Source: Podochytrium sp. JEL0797
Lineage: Eukaryota; Chytridiomycota; Chytridiomycetes; Chytridiales; Chytriomycetaceae
DNA length: 21,187 nucleotides
Direction of reading: 5' to 3'
Assembly (NCBI GenBank): GCA_027596195.1
Contig: JADGJG010000397.1
Location: forward strand, 1 to 21,187
The notes under the pieces were generated by a model. That model was not told the origin of the DNA. It was given only the letters and a program-made list of their open reading frames with translations, and did not search any database. Shown here in pieces: positions 18,708 through 21,187 of this stretch. Within the stretch, counting starts at the first letter, position 1, and every line of letters begins with the position of its first letter. The position numbers and the translations under genes are program-made.

Positions 18708-19342
18708 TCAAGCAACACGACTGGGTCGTTGGTGGTGTTTGCATGTGGCTGTTTTCTCAAAAAACCGGTGCGAAAGCTGATGCGACAAGCCCTGGGGTAC
18801 AAAGCTCCATAAAACAGAAGAATAATAATAGCCCGTTTTAGTTTCTTAGAAGTTACATATCCCACCCCATGAGCCGCGAATACGGTTACCAACATCCAAT
18901 CCATTAACTGCTTCAACGCGAGAGGCTCCACTTTACTCCCCCCTTCAAAAATTCTGAAAAAACGGTTGACGCCGAGAAAAGGTCTCAAACCGCTATTCCC
19001 CATCTTCTGCGAAATCGGCATCCCTTCCGTCGGCGCCCCCCTCCCACTCCCACCTCCAACAGCCCCCATCAACGCACTCTGGCCCATATACCCTTCCCCG
19101 CCATCATCGTCTTCCTCGCTATCGGATTCTTCGTACACGGCGACGACGGGTCGTTGTACGCTCAGGGGGATCTGGAGTGGTCTGATGGGATTTCGGAACG
19201 GCAGAGGGATTCAACGAGGTTGCAGCCTTCTCCGCGGAGGATGGCGCGTTGTTTGCACCACATCGTTTCGTTTTTCTCCGGGGTCTTGTCCCATTTCCGA
19301 AACTTCCGGCTTAAATATCGTCATTCCTTGGATCGTTGACAT
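18708..19342 (-). CDS. 160-aa orphan with acidic N-terminal half and hydrophobic helix
   Basis: Three exons (19342-19259, 19171-18857, 18791-18708) join to 483 nt with phase-0 junctions; introns are 87 and 65 nt. The order is a leader, an acidic run (VYEESDSEEDDDGGEG), a Gly-rich stretch (GAVGGGSGRG), a basic/aromatic segment (LRPFLGVNRFFRIFEGG), one moderately hydrophobic helix (LMDWMLVTVFAAHGVGYGLS) and a basic tail. It might be tethered to a membrane by that helix. I do not recognise the family. Without the 65-nt intron the frame runs on to 18611, but that extension reads as noise and overlaps the neighbouring gene's end. The first exon is the weakest part; the alternative donor at 19261 also keeps frame. 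Confidence 0.5.
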
Positions 19343-19377
19343 ACGGCTTGCTTTGAGATATTTCCAAAAAAGAGTGG

Positions 19378-19383
19378 TTTATT
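19378..19383 (-). terminator. Polyadenylation hexamer AATAAA for the zinc-finger gene
   Basis: AATAAA on the minus strand lies about 65 bases beyond the zinc-finger stop codon and 36 bp before the start of the next minus-strand gene. Confidence 0.5.
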
Positions 19384-19449
19384 TAAACTGGGATTATTCC
19401 GCAATTCAGCAATACGTTTTCCCTTTTTTTTAAAACAAAAAAGCAGATC

Positions 19450-19949
19450 TCAGTTATGATTGTTATGGAAGTGGTCATTGCGCGCACTATTGCTGGTGAA
19501 AGCGCGATCGCACGAAGGGCAATTGAACGGTTTCGTGTGTGAGAGGATGTGTACAGAGAGCTTGCCCTTTGTTGTAAAGTCACGGTCGCAGCTGGGGCAC
19601 GTGAACGGCTTTTCTCCCGTGTGGGTGCGTACGTGGGATTCGAGGGAAGAGGTGTTGATGCATGAATGATTGCAAAAGCAACACGGGAAGGGCTTCTCCT
19701 CCATGTGAGTGTAGGAGTGGGATTTGAGTTTGGATTTGGAAGCGTAGGAACGATCACAGCTGGGGCAAGGGAAGGTCTTCACTCCCGTGTGTGAACAAAT
19801 GTGAACAAGAAGGTCGCGGTTCCTGCTATAGGCACGAGGGCAAGAGGGACAACGGAATTTTGGAGTCTGTTAAGAAAGCGGGGTTATTTTTGAACTGTTT
19901 GGAATGATTGGAGCTGTTGGAGCAAAATTACCAGGATTGGGTTGACCAT
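19450..19949 (-). CDS. Five-finger C2H2 zinc-finger protein
   Basis: Two exons (19949-19932, only 18 nt, and 19866-19450) join in phase 0 to 144 aa; the intron has 65 nt. The protein is almost nothing but five C2H2 fingers of the form C-x2-C-x12-H-x3-H, the last with x4: FRCPSCPRAYS, FPCPSCDRSYA, FPCCFCNHSCI, FTCPSCDRDFT and FNCPSCDRAFT. Fingers 3 and 4 are joined by the canonical HTGEKP linker. Other linkers are variants (TGVKT, MEEKP), and only a short TKP joins fingers 4 and 5. Tandem fingers with such linkers normally bind DNA, so a transcription regulator is likely, though no activation domain is present. Its 5' end abuts the stranded MscL exon at 19995, so its promoter may overlap the duplication boundary. 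Confidence 0.85.
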
Positions 19950-19994
19950 GATTGTTTTTGAATTGGAATTTGGCGAGCCAATTGCGCCCTAAAG

Positions 19995-20106
19995 TTGCAG
20001 AACGTCATTTACTTTTTTATCGTGGCCCTCGTAATCTTTTTTGTCGTGAAAGCGTACACCCGTAAGTGCAAGAAGAATAGGAAACAAACTCTCCTTCAAA
20101 GGCTAT
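19995..20106 (+). pseudogene. Stranded copy of MscL-A exon 4 and part of its intron
   Basis: This matches 16507-16618 of MscL-A, with the acceptor GCAG, the second transmembrane segment (NVIYFFIVALVIFFVVKAYT) and the GTAAGT donor all kept. No exons 1-3 precede it and exon 5 with the zinc ribbon does not follow. It is the left end of a duplicated block that contained the 3' end of A plus all of the next channel gene. It cannot make a channel alone. About 200 bp after it (20107-20309) replace the A exon 5 region and match nothing I recognise. Confidence 0.85.
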
Positions 20107-20309
20107 GTTCTCTCTCTTTTGTTCTTTTTGTTTTCAAGCTTTTCTATTTCTCGTTTTATTTGTTTTCTTTTCACTCAAAAAACCACACTCTGGCACCCTC
20201 CCGTGCTCTTTTGGGGTGCGGCCGTGACCGGCAGCATCAGCTGCGTCTCGAATGTTTTGCTCAGACAAAGGAGGAAAATACATCGGAGAACTCTCCGTTA
20301 AAATCCATT

Positions 20310-20539
20310 GATATTTTTTGAAAAAATGAATGAGCCTCATATGTTTGCCACACAGGACTTTTAGGATATGTTGGTTGAGTCCGAAAAAAAATCGGTATCT
20401 TCGAATTGCGGAAAATATATTGCTCATTTCTTTTCAATTCTGACATAATATGAAATGAGTTTCACCTTTCCAAGAAGTAGAAAAAGAGCGAACGTGGGGC
20501 AAATTTCCTGTTTCATTTTCATCAAAAAACAAGGCCGAA
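20310..20539 (+). repeat. Conserved upstream block of MscL-C, shared with MscL-B
   Basis: Counterpart of 16834-17062. Compared with that copy it has several substitutions and one additional base near 20512. That base puts the upstream ATG (20456) out of frame with the channel. Translation must then begin at 20540. Confidence 0.75.
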
Positions 20540-21186
20540 ATGACAAAAATCGACATCGTCAATTCCGCTGGCAAGGCTGGTACCCACGGCCTCAACGCCG
20601 GCAGATCCCTCCTGAATGACTTCAAGGCCTTTATCTCGCGAGGGAGCTTGATTGACTTGGCTGTGGGGTGAGTTGGCCTGTTGTCCGAAAATGGTGTCGC
20701 CCCTAACGAGTTCACAGAATTATTCTTGGCGGTGCCTTTAATACTATCGTGCAGTCCTTTGTTACAGACATTATCTCGCCGGTGATTTCTTTGATCGGTC
20801 AAAAAAATCTGGGTACAGTAACTAGAATTGTGATAAAATGAAAACCTGTTCTCTAACATTTTGCACCAGAAAACGTATTCCTCATCATCAAATGCAACAG
20901 CTCCTCTCCAATCTGCCAAACGGGGGCCAGTGCCATCTACCCGACCATCGCCGCCGCCGCGGCCGACGGTGCCATTACCTGGAACTATGGCCGTTTTTTC
21001 CAAGATATCATATACTTTTTCATCGTGGCCGTGGTCATGTTCTTTGTCGTGAAGGCGTATGCGACATTCCTTGCGAATGAAAAGAAGGCTGTGGAGGAGG
21101 TGGTGGAGTTGAAGCAGTGTGTGTTTTGCAAGGAGAAGATTCATGCGGAGTCCATCAAGTGCAAGTTTTGCGCGAGCTCGGTTTGA
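20540..21186 (+). CDS. mscL: MscL-type mechanosensitive channel C, three exons
   Basis: Exons 20540-20667, 20718-20812 and 20870-21186 join to 540 nt, or 179 aa, with the same splice positions as copy B. The first two exons and both introns are almost identical to B; exon 3 differs at about 10% of bases, mostly without changing the protein. The loop cysteines and sequon (CNSSSPIC), TM2 (DIIYFFIVAVVMFFVVKAYA) and zinc ribbon (CVFCKEKIHAESIKCKFC) are intact. The stop codon is one base from the end of the window, so any further copies would lie beyond. Nothing suggests decay: all splice sites and the frame are open, so it is probably functional. Confidence 0.92.
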
Positions 21187-21187
21187 A

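Noticed and set aside
19995..20321. 108-codon frame starting with the MscL TM2 sequence
   Set aside because: It reads through the GTAAGT donor of the stranded exon into unrelated DNA; it is a duplication remnant, not a gene.
1..21187. tRNA, rRNA and snoRNA genes
   Set aside because: I looked for tRNA B-box-like sequence, including GGTTTCAATTCGAC near 10200, and for C/D boxes in the eL34 intron. None had matching arms or boxes.

Overview
The window is nuclear DNA of a small-genome eukaryotic microbe. Almost every gene is cut by short GT-AG introns, mostly 50-90 nt, and when the exons are joined the reading frames close exactly. Two cytosolic ribosomal protein genes (eL34, eL28), a fungal-type chorismate mutase, TANGO2, a SARAH-domain protein and a homologue of the axonemal protein AXDND1 point to a flagellated opisthokont. 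A zoosporic (chytrid-like) fungus is my best guess. That assignment is inference; no rRNA or mitochondrial marker is present.

Layout. 1-669: a poly-C/poly-G contig end and a GT microsatellite, no gene. 670-4718 (+): a 13-exon amino-acid/ethanolamine-type permease whose last exon runs on, with no stop, into a Mutator-like (MULE) transposase core that keeps a candidate DDE triad. 4742-7825 (-): a 58-aa orphan, two small probably secreted proteins, and TANGO2. 8058-9273 (+): chorismate mutase, divergent from TANGO2. 9509-10090 (-): eL34. 10091-12019: a gene-poor interval holding about 2.4 copies of a 140-bp tandem repeat rich in hairpins. 12020-12508 (+): eL28. 12771-13058 (-): a stand-alone SARAH-domain microprotein, 45 bp head-to-head with 13104-15797 (+), the AXDND1-like axonemal coiled-coil protein.

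15912-21186 is an MscL cluster. It holds three MscL-type mechanosensitive channel genes (A, B, C) and a stranded copy of an A-type exon. Between B and C lie a frameshifted small gene, a 160-aa orphan and a five-finger C2H2 protein. The MscL proteins carry two cysteines and an N-glycosylation sequon in the loop between the membrane helices, and a C-terminal zinc ribbon. B and C share a 410-bp patch, two introns included, that differs at one base, while the rest of their last exon differs by about 10%. That pattern indicates gene conversion.

The most unusual items are the permease-transposase fusion, the MscL array and the stand-alone SARAH protein. All exon boundaries were placed by eye from splice consensus, frame closure and family resemblance; no transcript data or searches were available.
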